Positions 1 to 6,492 are shown, counted from the stretch's first letter. The stretch: DNA of 7,994 nucleotides from Desulfurobacterium sp. (GCA_003978805.1 QNYI01000145.1:1-7994); one strand, 5' to 3'. The notes: a model not told the origin generated them from the letters alone. Made by a program: numbers and translations.

Positions 1-186
1 GTACTCATCCTCCTCGTAGACGCCCATGGGACCACCCAGTATAACGAGGATGTCAAAGTCCTCCCCTTTGGCCTTCTCTCCGTTAAAGGCGTTGATTTCT
101 GTTATCTCAACTCCCCTCCTCTCAAAGCTCTTCCTGAAGTTCCCGAGTCCTTCTATTTCAACGTTCTTTACCGCCAGTAGTTTCAT
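1..186 (-). CDS. Class I glutamine amidotransferase, N-terminal part (runs off left edge)
   Basis: Partial gene: only the first 62 codons are in the window and it continues beyond base 1. The ATG at 186-184 overlaps the TldD stop as ATGA and is preceded by GGGAGG with a 6-nt spacer, which supports this start. The protein begins MKLLAVKN and reaches a motif ILGGPMGVYEEDEY near residues 49-62. This motif is typical of the oxyanion-hole region of stand-alone, GMP-synthase-like class I glutamine amidotransferases, which release ammonia from glutamine for an acceptor substrate. The catalytic Cys and His/Glu lie further downstream and cannot be seen, so activity and acceptor are unknown. It is the last visible gene of the six-gene minus-strand operon, so it is probably co-expressed with TldD and the NAD synthetase genes. 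Family assignment is fairly secure; exact function is not. Confidence 0.75.
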   Translation of the reverse strand, partial: MKLLAVKNVEIEGLGNFRKSFERRGVEITEINAFNGEKAKGEDFDILVILGGPMGVYEEDEY

Positions 187-1568
187 TCTGTTCCTCCCAC
201 GGTAATCTCCGGAATTCTAATCGTGGGTAGTCCGTCGGAGACGGGAACACCCTGTCCATCTTTACCGCACGTTCCTATGGAGAATCCCAAGTCGTTACCC
301 ACGGCATCTATCTGGCGGAGAACCTCGGGCCCGTTGCCTATGAGGGATACACCCCTTATGGGTTCTGTAACCTCGCCGTTCTCAATCAGGTATCCTTCAG
401 AGACCTCAAAGACAAAGTCTCCGTTTACCGTGTTTACTTGACCGCCTCCCATCTTTACGACGAGGATACCTTTCTTTGTGTCCCTTATTATTTCCTCCGG
501 GTCGGTGTCGCCGGGAGCTATGTACGTGTTTGTCATTCTCGGTATCGGGACGTGCATGTAGGACTGCCTCCGGCCGTTCCCCGTTGAGAACTCCCCGCTC
601 TTCATAGCCTCGGTAAGGTCGTACATAAAGCTCCTGAGGATGCCTTCCTCTATGAGGACGTTTTTTCTGGTGGGAGTTCCCTCATCGTCGTAACCGGAGC
701 TCCCGTACATACCGGCCATACTCCCGTCGTCAATAACCGTTATGAGCTCGGAAGCTACCTTTTCTCCGAGCTTTCCTGAGTATACAGAGAGCCCTTGATT
801 TGCAAGGTCTGCTTCAAGGCCGTGGCCGACGGCCTCGTGTATCATTGTTCCTCCTGCCTTTGAGGAGATAACGACGGTGAATTTACCGGCAGGTGCCGGC
901 TTTGCGGAGAGCATTTTTAGAGCTCTCTCAGTTGCTCTTTTCGCTACTTCTTCCGGCGGGTTCTTCTCAAATATTGAGTAGTCCCCAAGGTGACCTATCG
1001 GTTCGTAGCCCGTCTGAAGTAAATTCCCGTCAGAGGCCACGACGAGGGTGTAGAAGACTATCCTCGGCCTTACGTCTTCAACGATGTCGCCGTTAGTGTT
1101 AACTATCGTTACCTCTTGTAGCTGGTCCCTCAGGACGACGGTTACCTGTTTAACTCTGTCTCCGTGGGAGCGGGCAACTTCGTTAGCACGGAGGAGCAGT
1201 TCTATCTTCTTCTCAACCGGAACTTCAAAGTCCGTCCCACTGACTAAGCCGTCGTAGCGGGGCTCTTTTACGTTAAAGTCAAGGACGACTTCTTTCTCAG
1301 AGCTTGCGGCAGCCGCTAAGCTATCTATTACTCTTCTTATGGACTCTTTAGAGAGTTCGTTGGTGAAGCCGTAGTAAGTTTTAAAGTCCTTAATGTAGCG
1401 AATACCTACGCCGGCTTCTAAACCTGAAGAGACACTTTCAATCCTGTTGTCCTCACACTTGGCGGTGAAGGTGAACCGCTTTTCAAAGAAGAGGTCTCCG
1501 AAGTCTGCGCCTTTTCTCTTTAGTTCCTTAGCTCCGAAGATTCCAAGCTCTTTAAAGTCCAGAAGCAT
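183..1568 (-). CDS. tldD: TldD-family metalloprotease (TldD/PmbA)
   Basis: A 461-residue protein, the usual length for TldD. It carries the family's zinc motif HEAVGH (HExxxH) at residues 244-249 in the context GGTMIHEAVGHGLEADL. Near the C-terminus is the conserved GTCGKDGQG segment, whose Cys434 corresponds to the third metal ligand in the family. In E. coli, TldD works with its paralogue PmbA (TldE) as a cytoplasmic heterodimeric protease that matures microcin B17 and degrades CcdA. Only the metal-ligand-bearing TldD type is here; no TldE partner lies in the window. The ATG directly abuts the NadE stop (TAG then ATG, no gap), and the stop overlaps the amidotransferase start as ATGA, so translation is probably coupled. 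The natural substrate in this organism cannot be read from the sequence. Nothing is missing or truncated. Confidence 0.93.
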   Translation of the reverse strand: MLLDFKELGIFGAKELKRKGADFGDLFFEKRFTFTAKCEDNRIESVSSGLEAGVGIRYIKDFKTYYGFTNELSKESIRRVIDSLAAAASSEKEVVLDFNVKEPRYDGLVSGTDFEVPVEKKIELLLRANEVARSHGDRVKQVTVVLRDQLQEVTIVNTNGDIVEDVRPRIVFYTLVVASDGNLLQTGYEPIGHLGDYSIFEKNPPEEVAKRATERALKMLSAKPAPAGKFTVVISSKAGGTMIHEAVGHGLEADLANQGLSVYSGKLGEKVASELITVIDDGSMAGMYGSSGYDDEGTPTRKNVLIEEGILRSFMYDLTEAMKSGEFSTGNGRRQSYMHVPIPRMTNTYIAPGDTDPEEIIRDTKKGILVVKMGGGQVNTVNGDFVFEVSEGYLIENGEVTEPIRGVSLIGNGPEVLRQIDAVGNDLGFSIGTCGKDGQGVPVSDGLPTIRIPEITVGGTE

Positions 1569-2408
1569 CTACAGCCCCCAGTCTCTAAGGTAGAGGAAGT
1601 CTTTGTCTACCGTTCTCTGGGCAATTTTACAGATTACGGGGAGTTTCCTCTTGTACTGGGAATTTCTCACCATCTTTAGGACCTTATCAACTACCCTCTC
1701 ATCGTAGCCGGCCGCCACTATCTCCTCTTTCCGTAGGCGAAGTTCTACGTAGGCTACGAGTATCTCGTCAAGAAGCCTGTAGGAGAGCCCGATTTCCCCC
1801 TCGTCTGTCTGTCCCGGCCAGAGGTCTGCTGAAGGCTTTTTCTTAACTATCCTTTCCGGAACTCCGACGAATTCCGCCATCTGCCAGACTTGGGTTTTGT
1901 AAAGGTCTCCCAGTGGGTTAATGTCGTGGGCAGCATCTCCCCAGCGGGTAGAGTAGCCTATTAGGAGTTCACTCTTGTTGCTCGTTCCAAGAACTAAAGC
2001 TCCTTTCCAGTGGGCAAAATCGTAGAGGATGCTCATCCTCTCCCTTGCCATCTTGTTACCACGTCGCACGTTATCGGCGTCGGGGAAGTTACGGTAGTAA
2101 GCGTCCACCTGAGGAGTAATGTCTATCTCGTAAAACTCTATTCCGAGAACTTCAGCTACAAGCCTTGCGTCCTTAATAGACTCCTTTGAGCTCGTCCTGT
2201 AGGGCATAGAGAGACCGATAACGTTTTCCCTGCCAAGGGCCATTACCCCTAAGAATGCCGAAAGCGCCGAGTCTACGCCTCCCGAGATGCCTATAACGGC
2301 CTTCTTAAAGCCGGCCTTGTGAAACTCTTCTCTTATGAACTGGACGAGGACGTCTTTTATGAACTCCCTGTCCTTTATCCTTAGGAGCTCTGAAAATCTC
2401 TTCCTCAT
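1569..2408 (-). CDS. nadE: NAD+ synthetase, synthetase subunit (NadE)
   Basis: A 279-residue protein of the PP-loop ATPase superfamily. It adenylates nicotinic acid adenine dinucleotide and replaces the AMP with ammonia to give NAD+, the last step of NAD synthesis in the cytoplasm. Visible hallmarks are the ATP-binding SGGVDSA at 42-48, the GTSNKSELLIGYSTRWGD block at 141-158, and KPSADLWPGQTDE near 191-203. Length matches the short, ammonia-type NadE, with no fused glutaminase domain. However, the gene immediately upstream encodes a nitrilase-fold glutaminase of the kind normally fused to glutamine-dependent NadE, and the two overlap by 4 bp (ATGA). The likely enzyme is therefore a two-subunit glutamine-dependent synthetase. 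The start is supported by AAGGAG 9 nt upstream; that SD is part of a small palindrome (separate entry). Confidence 0.95.
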   Translation of the reverse strand: MRKRFSELLRIKDREFIKDVLVQFIREEFHKAGFKKAVIGISGGVDSALSAFLGVMALGRENVIGLSMPYRTSSKESIKDARLVAEVLGIEFYEIDITPQVDAYYRNFPDADNVRRGNKMARERMSILYDFAHWKGALVLGTSNKSELLIGYSTRWGDAAHDINPLGDLYKTQVWQMAEFVGVPERIVKKKPSADLWPGQTDEGEIGLSYRLLDEILVAYVELRLRKEEIVAAGYDERVVDKVLKMVRNSQYKRKLPVICKIAQRTVDKDFLYLRDWGL

Positions 2409-3238
2409 CGGAGAATTCTCCTTAGGTTGTTCATTACCATCTCAGGCCTTTCGTCCCGAAGGAGGGGAAGGTTTATCCTTGCTGAGCGGATTAAGGAGTC
2501 TTCCACTTCTACTGTGAGGAGCTCCTCCTCAAAGGGAGAACTCCGGGCGATGATGTTCCCGTAAGGGTCTGCAACGAAGGAGTTCCCGGAAAAGACGAAG
2601 CCGTCCTCTGTTCCGACCCTGTTTACGAAAAAGAAGTAACTTCCTGTCATCCGGGAGTAAAACTCCCCCATATTCATCCAGACTTCGGCGTTCCCGAACA
2701 TCCCTTCTTCCCTGTATCCCCTTCCGGGGCTTGCGGACAGTGCAAAGATGTGTTTTGCTCCCTGTAAAAATGCCAAGTAGACCGTTGAGAAGTGCCACAG
2801 GTCTTCACATATGAGTATGCTTCCCTTTCCGACTGGGGAGGAGAAAACGTCAACCCTGTTCCCTGCAGCTGTAAACCTCGCTTCATCAAACATCCCGTAG
2901 GTTGGCAGGTAGACTTTCCTGTGAACGTGCTGAATTTTCCCTTCTCTTATGTAGAAGGCGGAGTTATAGAAGAGGTTCTCCTCCGTCTCCTCTATCAGCC
3001 CGACGATAATGCCGATTTCCCTGCTGAGCTCTAATAGGGGAATTAGCCTTTCGTCCTCCTGAGTTATCGCTACTTCAAAGGTTAAGTCCTGCAAGGTGTA
3101 GCCTGTAAGGCTGAGTTCAGGGAAGATGCACAAGGAAGACTTTTCCTTTATGGCCTCTTTTACGAACTCAACCGCCTTTTCAATGTTTTCCTCAACCCTT
3201 CCCAGCTTCGGAGAAACTTGAGCTACAGAAACCCTCAT
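2405..3238 (-). CDS. Nitrilase-fold glutaminase, probable glutamine-hydrolysing subunit of NAD synthetase
   Basis: A 277-residue carbon-nitrogen hydrolase with the full Glu-Lys-Cys triad: Glu41 in IFPELSLTGY, Lys108 in HRKVYLPTYG and Cys144 in ILICEDLWH. The CEDLW block, the FDEARF segment and the SLTGYTLQDL stretch resemble the glutaminase domain of glutamine-dependent NAD synthetases more than other nitrilases. The role would be to hydrolyse glutamine and hand ammonia to NadE, encoded next with an ATGA overlap. Start choice: the longest frame begins at GTG 3247, but that GTG lies inside an AGGTGG Shine-Dalgarno whose spacing (5 nt) fits the ATG at 3238. That start gives MRVSVAQ, the expected beginning of a nitrilase domain. 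With this start the gene lies 2 bp after the Omp85 stop. An alternative is a general amidase such as omega-amidase, less likely given context. Confidence 0.88.
   Translation of the reverse strand: MRVSVAQVSPKLGRVEENIEKAVEFVKEAIKEKSSLCIFPELSLTGYTLQDLTFEVAITQEDERLIPLLELSREIGIIVGLIEETEENLFYNSAFYIREGKIQHVHRKVYLPTYGMFDEARFTAAGNRVDVFSSPVGKGSILICEDLWHFSTVYLAFLQGAKHIFALSASPGRGYREEGMFGNAEVWMNMGEFYSRMTGSYFFFVNRVGTEDGFVFSGNSFVADPYGNIIARSSPFEEELLTVEVEDSLIRSARINLPLLRDERPEMVMNNLRRILR
2410..2421 (-). promoter_or_regulatory. Palindrome overlapping the nadE ribosome binding site
   Basis: GGAGAATTCTCC is a perfect 12-bp palindrome. In the mRNA the GGAG of the nadE SD (AAGGAG) can pair with the CTCC just before the ATG, with an AATT loop. 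A ribosome finishing the glutaminase gene would open it, which would tie NadE synthesis to glutaminase translation. The stem is only 4 bp, so the effect may be small. Confidence 0.4.
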
Positions 3239-3249
3239 CTCTACCACCT
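3239..3249 (-). promoter_or_regulatory. Start-deciding ribosome binding site of the glutaminase gene
   Basis: On the minus strand AGGTGG (3249-3244) followed by TAGAG places the ATG at 3238 at ideal spacing. The upstream in-frame GTG lies inside this SD and has no SD of its own, so the ATG is preferred. The SD also spans the Omp85 stop region, favouring coupled reinitiation. Confidence 0.7.
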
Positions 3250-4443
3250 GAAGTCAAACTTTAAGTTTGTCTGCGTGTCGCTGTTTTTCCCTATTCCCTT
3301 GTAGATTCTGAACCTAATAATACCATCAACTAACTTAGCCCAGAAGGCGGATATTTCAAAGCCGGTGGCCACAAGGAGGTCGTCGGGGCTACTTTCAAAG
3401 GCGTCACCGAGGACAACGGTGGGTTTAAAGAATACGCTCCTGTTAAAGAGAGACCTCCTTAAGGAAAGTCTGCACTTTAAAAAGCGCCTGTTTACTATCT
3501 CGCTACTTTTGTAGCCGGGAATGTAGGAGTTTATCGGGAGCTCCCCCGAGTAACCCACTTTCGTTCCTCCTGCTAAAGCGTAGGAGTAGGTGTTTACCGA
3601 ACCTGTGTGGATAGTGTTTTCCCAAGAGAAGAAGAGAGCTCCCGTAAATGAAGAAGAGCTTAAGGGCTCTGCCACTTCCCCGTAGAGAACGACCCTGCTT
3701 CCCTTAACGTAGTAGACCATATCGGTAGTTCTGTCAAAGGCTAAGCCGAGGTTGAAGAAGTAGAACCTCTTGTTAGGGTAAAACTTTGAGTAGTTAATAA
3801 AGTAAGGCTTAACGCCTACTGTAAGCTGTTTAACCTTTTCAAGGTCTAAGTAGGAGGTTACGTAGACGGGAAGGGATATCGTTTCAAGGCTGTAAGTTCC
3901 GATAACTCTACCGTTCTCTGTATAACTTACGTTCTCCCCTTTATTCCAGAAGATACCAGCACTTAAGTCGGACTTATCTTTTAAGAACCTGTAGAGTCTG
4001 GTGTAGATAAAAGCGTCCTTCCACGTGTTTTCTGTCTTAAACCAGCGGGTATACCCTACGTATAGCCTGTGTCCCATTCCAAAAAGGTTGTAGTCCCTTA
4101 CCTCAACCCCTCCTTTAAAGCTTCCGTTGGTCTTGAAGAACATTCTCGGGATGGGAACTAACGGGAACTTTTCTTTAAAACGGAGCTTTACAACTACTTT
4201 CCCGTTTACCTCTCTTACTTGGGTCTCTATCCTGTAGAAAAGGTGCGTGTTGAGGAGGTTTCTTACAGATTTCTTGAGCTTTTCCTCTGAGTAGGTGTCG
4301 CCTTCCTTAAAAAGGAGCTCCCTCCTGACAAAAGCCACCTTTGTCCACTTAAGGCCTACAAGCTCTATCTTTGAAATTACTTGTGAGTGAGCGTTTAAAG
4401 GGAAGAGGAGGATAAAAAAAATAAGGAGACTTAATTTTTTCAT
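3241..4443 (-). CDS. Single-POTRA Omp85-family outer-membrane protein (BamA/TamA-like)
   Basis: A 400-residue predicted outer-membrane protein. Residues 1-20 are a signal peptide (MKKLSLLIFF... ending in NAHS). Residues 22-92 fit one POTRA domain with a typical RNLLNTHLFYRIETQV stretch. From about residue 100 to the end there are alternating aromatic and polar strands of a beta-barrel, finishing in KFDFRW, a C-terminal aromatic like the signal recognised by the Bam machinery. The FDRTTDMVYYVKGSR stretch (236-250) resembles the conserved barrel strand of Omp85 proteins. It is much shorter than BamA, which usually has five POTRA domains and about 800 residues, so it is not the main BamA. The L6 motif, usually VRGY/F, appears as IPGY (308-311), losing the Arg. 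Start ATG has GAGG 6 nt upstream and overlaps the DUF2905 stop as ATGA. Function (insertion, secretion or other) is unknown. Confidence 0.72.
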   Translation of the reverse strand: MKKLSLLIFFILLFPLNAHSQVISKIELVGLKWTKVAFVRRELLFKEGDTYSEEKLKKSVRNLLNTHLFYRIETQVREVNGKVVVKLRFKEKFPLVPIPRMFFKTNGSFKGGVEVRDYNLFGMGHRLYVGYTRWFKTENTWKDAFIYTRLYRFLKDKSDLSAGIFWNKGENVSYTENGRVIGTYSLETISLPVYVTSYLDLEKVKQLTVGVKPYFINYSKFYPNKRFYFFNLGLAFDRTTDMVYYVKGSRVVLYGEVAEPLSSSSFTGALFFSWENTIHTGSVNTYSYALAGGTKVGYSGELPINSYIPGYKSSEIVNRRFLKCRLSLRRSLFNRSVFFKPTVVLGDAFESSPDDLLVATGFEISAFWAKLVDGIIRFRIYKGIGKNSDTQTNLKFDFRW

Positions 4444-4670
4444 TGCTTCCTCATTAATATGAAAAAGAGAAAGGAGAGTAATGAAAGGATTAAACTTATA
4501 AGTAGGCTCGTACCCAGCGGGAAGTAGAAGGTAAAGTTATCCTTCCTGATGTAAATATCCCCCGGTAATTTCCCGAGGGGAATGCTCCACTTTGAAACGG
4601 CCAACAAAATAAAGCCCGCTACGATTAAAAACAGTCCCGTATAAATTAAAACCTTCCCGACTTCTTCCAT
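4440..4670 (-). CDS. DUF2905 family small membrane protein
   Basis: A 76-residue protein with two predicted transmembrane helices, about residues 8-25 and 51-72. They are separated by a short loop carrying the family's signature: LGKLPGDIYI (32-41) followed by NFTFYFPLGTSLLIS (45-59). This conserved loop pattern and the size fit DUF2905, a widespread bacterial inner-membrane family with no established function that I know of. It is the first gene of the minus-strand operon, starting about 25 nt downstream of the predicted promoter. Its stop overlaps the next start as ATGA. The Shine-Dalgarno is poor: only GGGAAG abutting the ATG, so expression of this first gene may be modest or the leader nearly leaderless. 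A role in envelope biology is suggested only by the adjacent outer-membrane protein gene. Confidence 0.85.
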   Translation of the reverse strand: MEEVGKVLIYTGLFLIVAGFILLAVSKWSIPLGKLPGDIYIRKDNFTFYFPLGTSLLISLILSLLSFLFFILMRKQ

Positions 4671-4688
4671 CTTCCCGTTTTTAACAGT

Positions 4689-4717
4689 TTGGTAGTTGAA
4701 AATTATACCATTATAAT
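4689..4717 (+). promoter_or_regulatory. Sigma-70-type promoter for the Lon-SAVED gene
   Basis: A perfect -10 TATAAT at 4712-4717 lies 17 bp from a -35-like TTGGTA (4 of 6 matches) at 4689-4694. The predicted start is near 4724, leaving a leader of about 30 nt that contains the GGGAGGGA Shine-Dalgarno (4743-4750) of the GTG start at 4754. A basal housekeeping-type promoter rather than an obviously alternative sigma site. Confidence 0.65.
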
Positions 4718-4718
4718 T
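4701..4718. repeat. 7-bp inverted repeat spanning both -10 boxes
   Basis: AATTATA-CCAT-TATAATT is a perfect 7-bp inverted repeat with a 4-bp centre. Its arms contain the -10 boxes of the two divergent promoters. It may simply reflect two facing -10 boxes, or could also serve as an operator; the sequence alone does not decide. Confidence 0.7.
4702..4710 (-). promoter_or_regulatory. Extended -10 promoter for the DUF2905-to-amidotransferase operon
   Basis: On the minus strand this reads TGGTATAAT, a consensus extended -10 (TGn plus TATAAT). No good -35 is seen 16-18 bp upstream, which is acceptable for extended -10 promoters. Predicted transcription start is near 4695, giving a leader of about 25 nt before the ATG at 4670. 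Confidence 0.6.
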
Positions 4719-4753
4719 ACACAGACCCTTTCTTATGCTGAAGGGAGGGAGAG

Positions 4754-6139
4754 GTGTACCTTACAAGACTTCTTGAAAAAGAGAAGTTCTCTGCCGTCAT
4801 AAGTTACCTTGAAAGCTGGAAGAAAGGGGAAGTTGAGCTTGAAAGAGATGAAATAGCAACGGCGGTCAAATGCAAAAGGCCTGAGGTCAGTTTTAAAGCA
4901 GTAGAGGGACTTTTTGAGAGGTTTACTTTTGAAGAGGTGAGGGAAATCTTTAAGGAGCTGTTTAATATTACTCCATTATCACCGCCCGTTAAGTTTTCTT
5001 TCCCTGCCGTTAACGAGGAAGGAGGGACTTTAATTAGGGGTTTAGCCTTCTTAAGTGATAGGAGTTTCCCTGTAGACAAGGAAATCTCTCCGATAAGGGA
5101 AATTTTGAAAAAGGAGTTCGTTTTCTTCTACGATAGGAGTTTTTCTGGAGAGTCCTTTCAAGCCCCTCTTGCCTATGCTCTTCTTTACGGAGAGCTTCCT
5201 AAAGGGGTTATACTTTCTGGGAAGCTATCCCCGAACGGGAACTTTAAGGCTGACAACCCTGAGAAGAAGGAAAAAATTGTGATAAAGGAGGGTAAGCTCT
5301 TGATAGCGGAAGGGAACATCCACAAGGTAAAGGAGTTTTTTGAAAGGGAAGAAAAGGACATTCCATTGTTAATAGCCACTGGAAAAAAGGAGGAGAACGT
5401 TGCGAGTTTTGAGATTCTCTGTAAGAGCGTAGGTTTTAAACCTTTAAAAGGTTTCCTTGACGAGGAGAGGCTGATTGTAGAGCTCCCCACTTTCTTACCC
5501 TATAATGAGAGCTGGGAACCTCTCTTTTTACCTATGAAAGAAAAAGTTAAGGGACTAAAGGAGCTCCTACCTGATCTTTCCCTCCACGTTGCACTTAGAG
5601 CTCCGATTACTTTCTCTCTGGGAGCCGGGGCAGTTATTGGAACGGGAAAAGTTCCCGTTGTCGTTTACCACTTTGAAAACGGGAACTACCACAGCGTAAT
5701 TGACCTTAGGGAGGACAGCAGAAGGATAAAGAGAAGGAAAAAGGAACTTTCCTTTGTTGAGGTTAAGGAGAAAATAAGGGGAAGCGACTCCGCCGTAATA
5801 GCTCTACAGGTTGCCTCCCACGAGACAAGGAATAAGGGAGAGGAGCTTTCTGAAACGTTCAACGCAGACTTCTTCTACGTTAACGCCCCAGAGCTAAAAG
5901 GAAGCCTCCCCTTAACTCTTGACTGGACAGAAGTAGTTACAGACATATACGAGGCCTTTAATAGAATATACGATAGAGGTTATAAGAAACTTCACCTTAT
6001 AATGAGCGTTCCCAATCCCGTAGCTTTTGCCCTCGGAATGGCAGTTGGAAACTACTGGGATGTAACCGTATGGAGCTACTTCAAACCCTTAAAGGACTAT
6101 AGACCTGTCTATAACTTAGGAGAGGTAGAGAACGTTTAA
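4754..6139 (+). CDS. Lon-like protease fused to SAVED domain (CalpL-like cyclic-oligonucleotide-activated protease)
   Basis: A 461-residue, probably soluble protein with three parts. Residues 1-75 are charged and helical with no membrane segment. Residues about 78-210 resemble the Lon proteolytic domain: SGESFQAPLAYALLYG supplies a candidate nucleophile Ser134, VILSGKLSPNG matches Lon's TGEI..G strand, and PEKKEKI gives candidate Lys174. The 40-residue Ser-Lys spacing is close to 43 in E. coli Lon (Ser679, Lys722). There is no AAA+ ATPase domain. Residues about 245-461 fit a SAVED domain, with LRAPITFSLGAG (281-292) and LIMSVPNPVAFALGMAVG (415-432) as the two characteristic P..(h)..G blocks. 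SAVED domains bind cyclic nucleotides. In CalpL of type III CRISPR, cA4 binding oligomerises the protein and activates cleavage of CalpT. By analogy this is a signal-activated protease; its ligand and substrate here are unknown. The GTG start has a strong SD (GGGAGGGA). Domain calls were made by eye. Confidence 0.78.
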   Translation: MYLTRLLEKEKFSAVISYLESWKKGEVELERDEIATAVKCKRPEVSFKAVEGLFERFTFEEVREIFKELFNITPLSPPVKFSFPAVNEEGGTLIRGLAFLSDRSFPVDKEISPIREILKKEFVFFYDRSFSGESFQAPLAYALLYGELPKGVILSGKLSPNGNFKADNPEKKEKIVIKEGKLLIAEGNIHKVKEFFEREEKDIPLLIATGKKEENVASFEILCKSVGFKPLKGFLDEERLIVELPTFLPYNESWEPLFLPMKEKVKGLKELLPDLSLHVALRAPITFSLGAGAVIGTGKVPVVVYHFENGNYHSVIDLREDSRRIKRRKKELSFVEVKEKIRGSDSAVIALQVASHETRNKGEELSETFNADFFYVNAPELKGSLPLTLDWTEVVTDIYEAFNRIYDRGYKKLHLIMSVPNPVAFALGMAVGNYWDVTVWSYFKPLKDYRPVYNLGEVENV

Positions 6140-6492
6140 AAAGTTAAAACTCTATCGCTTTCAAAAATCCATTCAACGAGCTGGTTCATATTGGACTTTT
6201 CTACTCCTTCAAAGTAGGGTTTATTCTTATGGATGCCACACCTTGCCATGCAGGAACCACAAGCTTTAACAGTAACGCCCTTTTCTATTAGATCCTTAAG
6301 CATCTTCACTAAGTCGTGGTCGTAACTTTCCGGTTTTACAGTCTCTTCCCTCGCAAGGTCTACTGCATCGTTCATCAGGAATATCCTAACCTCTGCCCCT
6401 TTTTCAAGGAGCTTTCCGGCAAGCCTTAAAGCGTTCCACGTAACGTCTGTCCCGTCGTAAGGTTGCCTGTTGAGAACGAGGAGAACTTTCAT
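6136..6492 (-). CDS. DsrE-family protein
   Basis: A 118-residue soluble protein of the DsrE/YchN-like fold, starting MKVLLVLNRQPYDGTDVTWNAL. A Cys cluster ACGSCMARCGI (Cys78, Cys81, Cys85) sits at the position where family members carry their reactive cysteine. DsrE-like proteins are small cytoplasmic sulfur-handling proteins, often sulfur-transfer carriers, which would suit a sulfur-metabolising thermophile; the specific partner here is not visible. The start has a textbook AAGGAGG SD with a 4-nt spacer. A TATAAT lies just upstream, so the gene may have its own promoter besides read-through from the Uma2 gene 28 bp upstream. Its stop codon overlaps the end of the convergent Lon-SAVED gene by 4 bp, leaving no room for a terminator between them. 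It may be an unrelated chromosomal gene at the edge of the defence block. Confidence 0.85.
   Translation of the reverse strand: MKVLLVLNRQPYDGTDVTWNALRLAGKLLEKGAEVRIFLMNDAVDLAREETVKPESYDHDLVKMLKDLIEKGVTVKACGSCMARCGIHKNKPYFEGVEKSNMNQLVEWIFESDRVLTF

Noticed and set aside
2335..3034. Open frames on the opposite strand or other frames across nadE and the glutaminase gene.
   Set aside because: They lie wholly inside well-supported genes, have no convincing ribosome binding sites and no recognisable domain; they are shadows of the real genes.
3238..3247. GTG at 3247 as the glutaminase start, overlapping the Omp85 stop.
   Set aside because: The GTG is part of the Shine-Dalgarno that serves the ATG at 3238, and the nitrilase domain begins at that ATG.
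4735..4753. ATG at 4735 as the start of the Lon-SAVED gene.
   Set aside because: It is out of frame with the gene and has no proper SD; the GTG at 4754 has GGGAGGGA at correct spacing.
4804..5490. Minus-strand open frames within the Lon-SAVED gene, rich in Ser and Leu.
   Set aside because: Low-complexity composition typical of the antisense of a Lys/Glu-rich gene; no SD or family signature.
6134..6150. GTTTAA...TTAAAAC at the convergent junction as a bidirectional terminator.
   Set aside because: The stem is short, imperfect, purely AT apart from the ends, and would be very weak.
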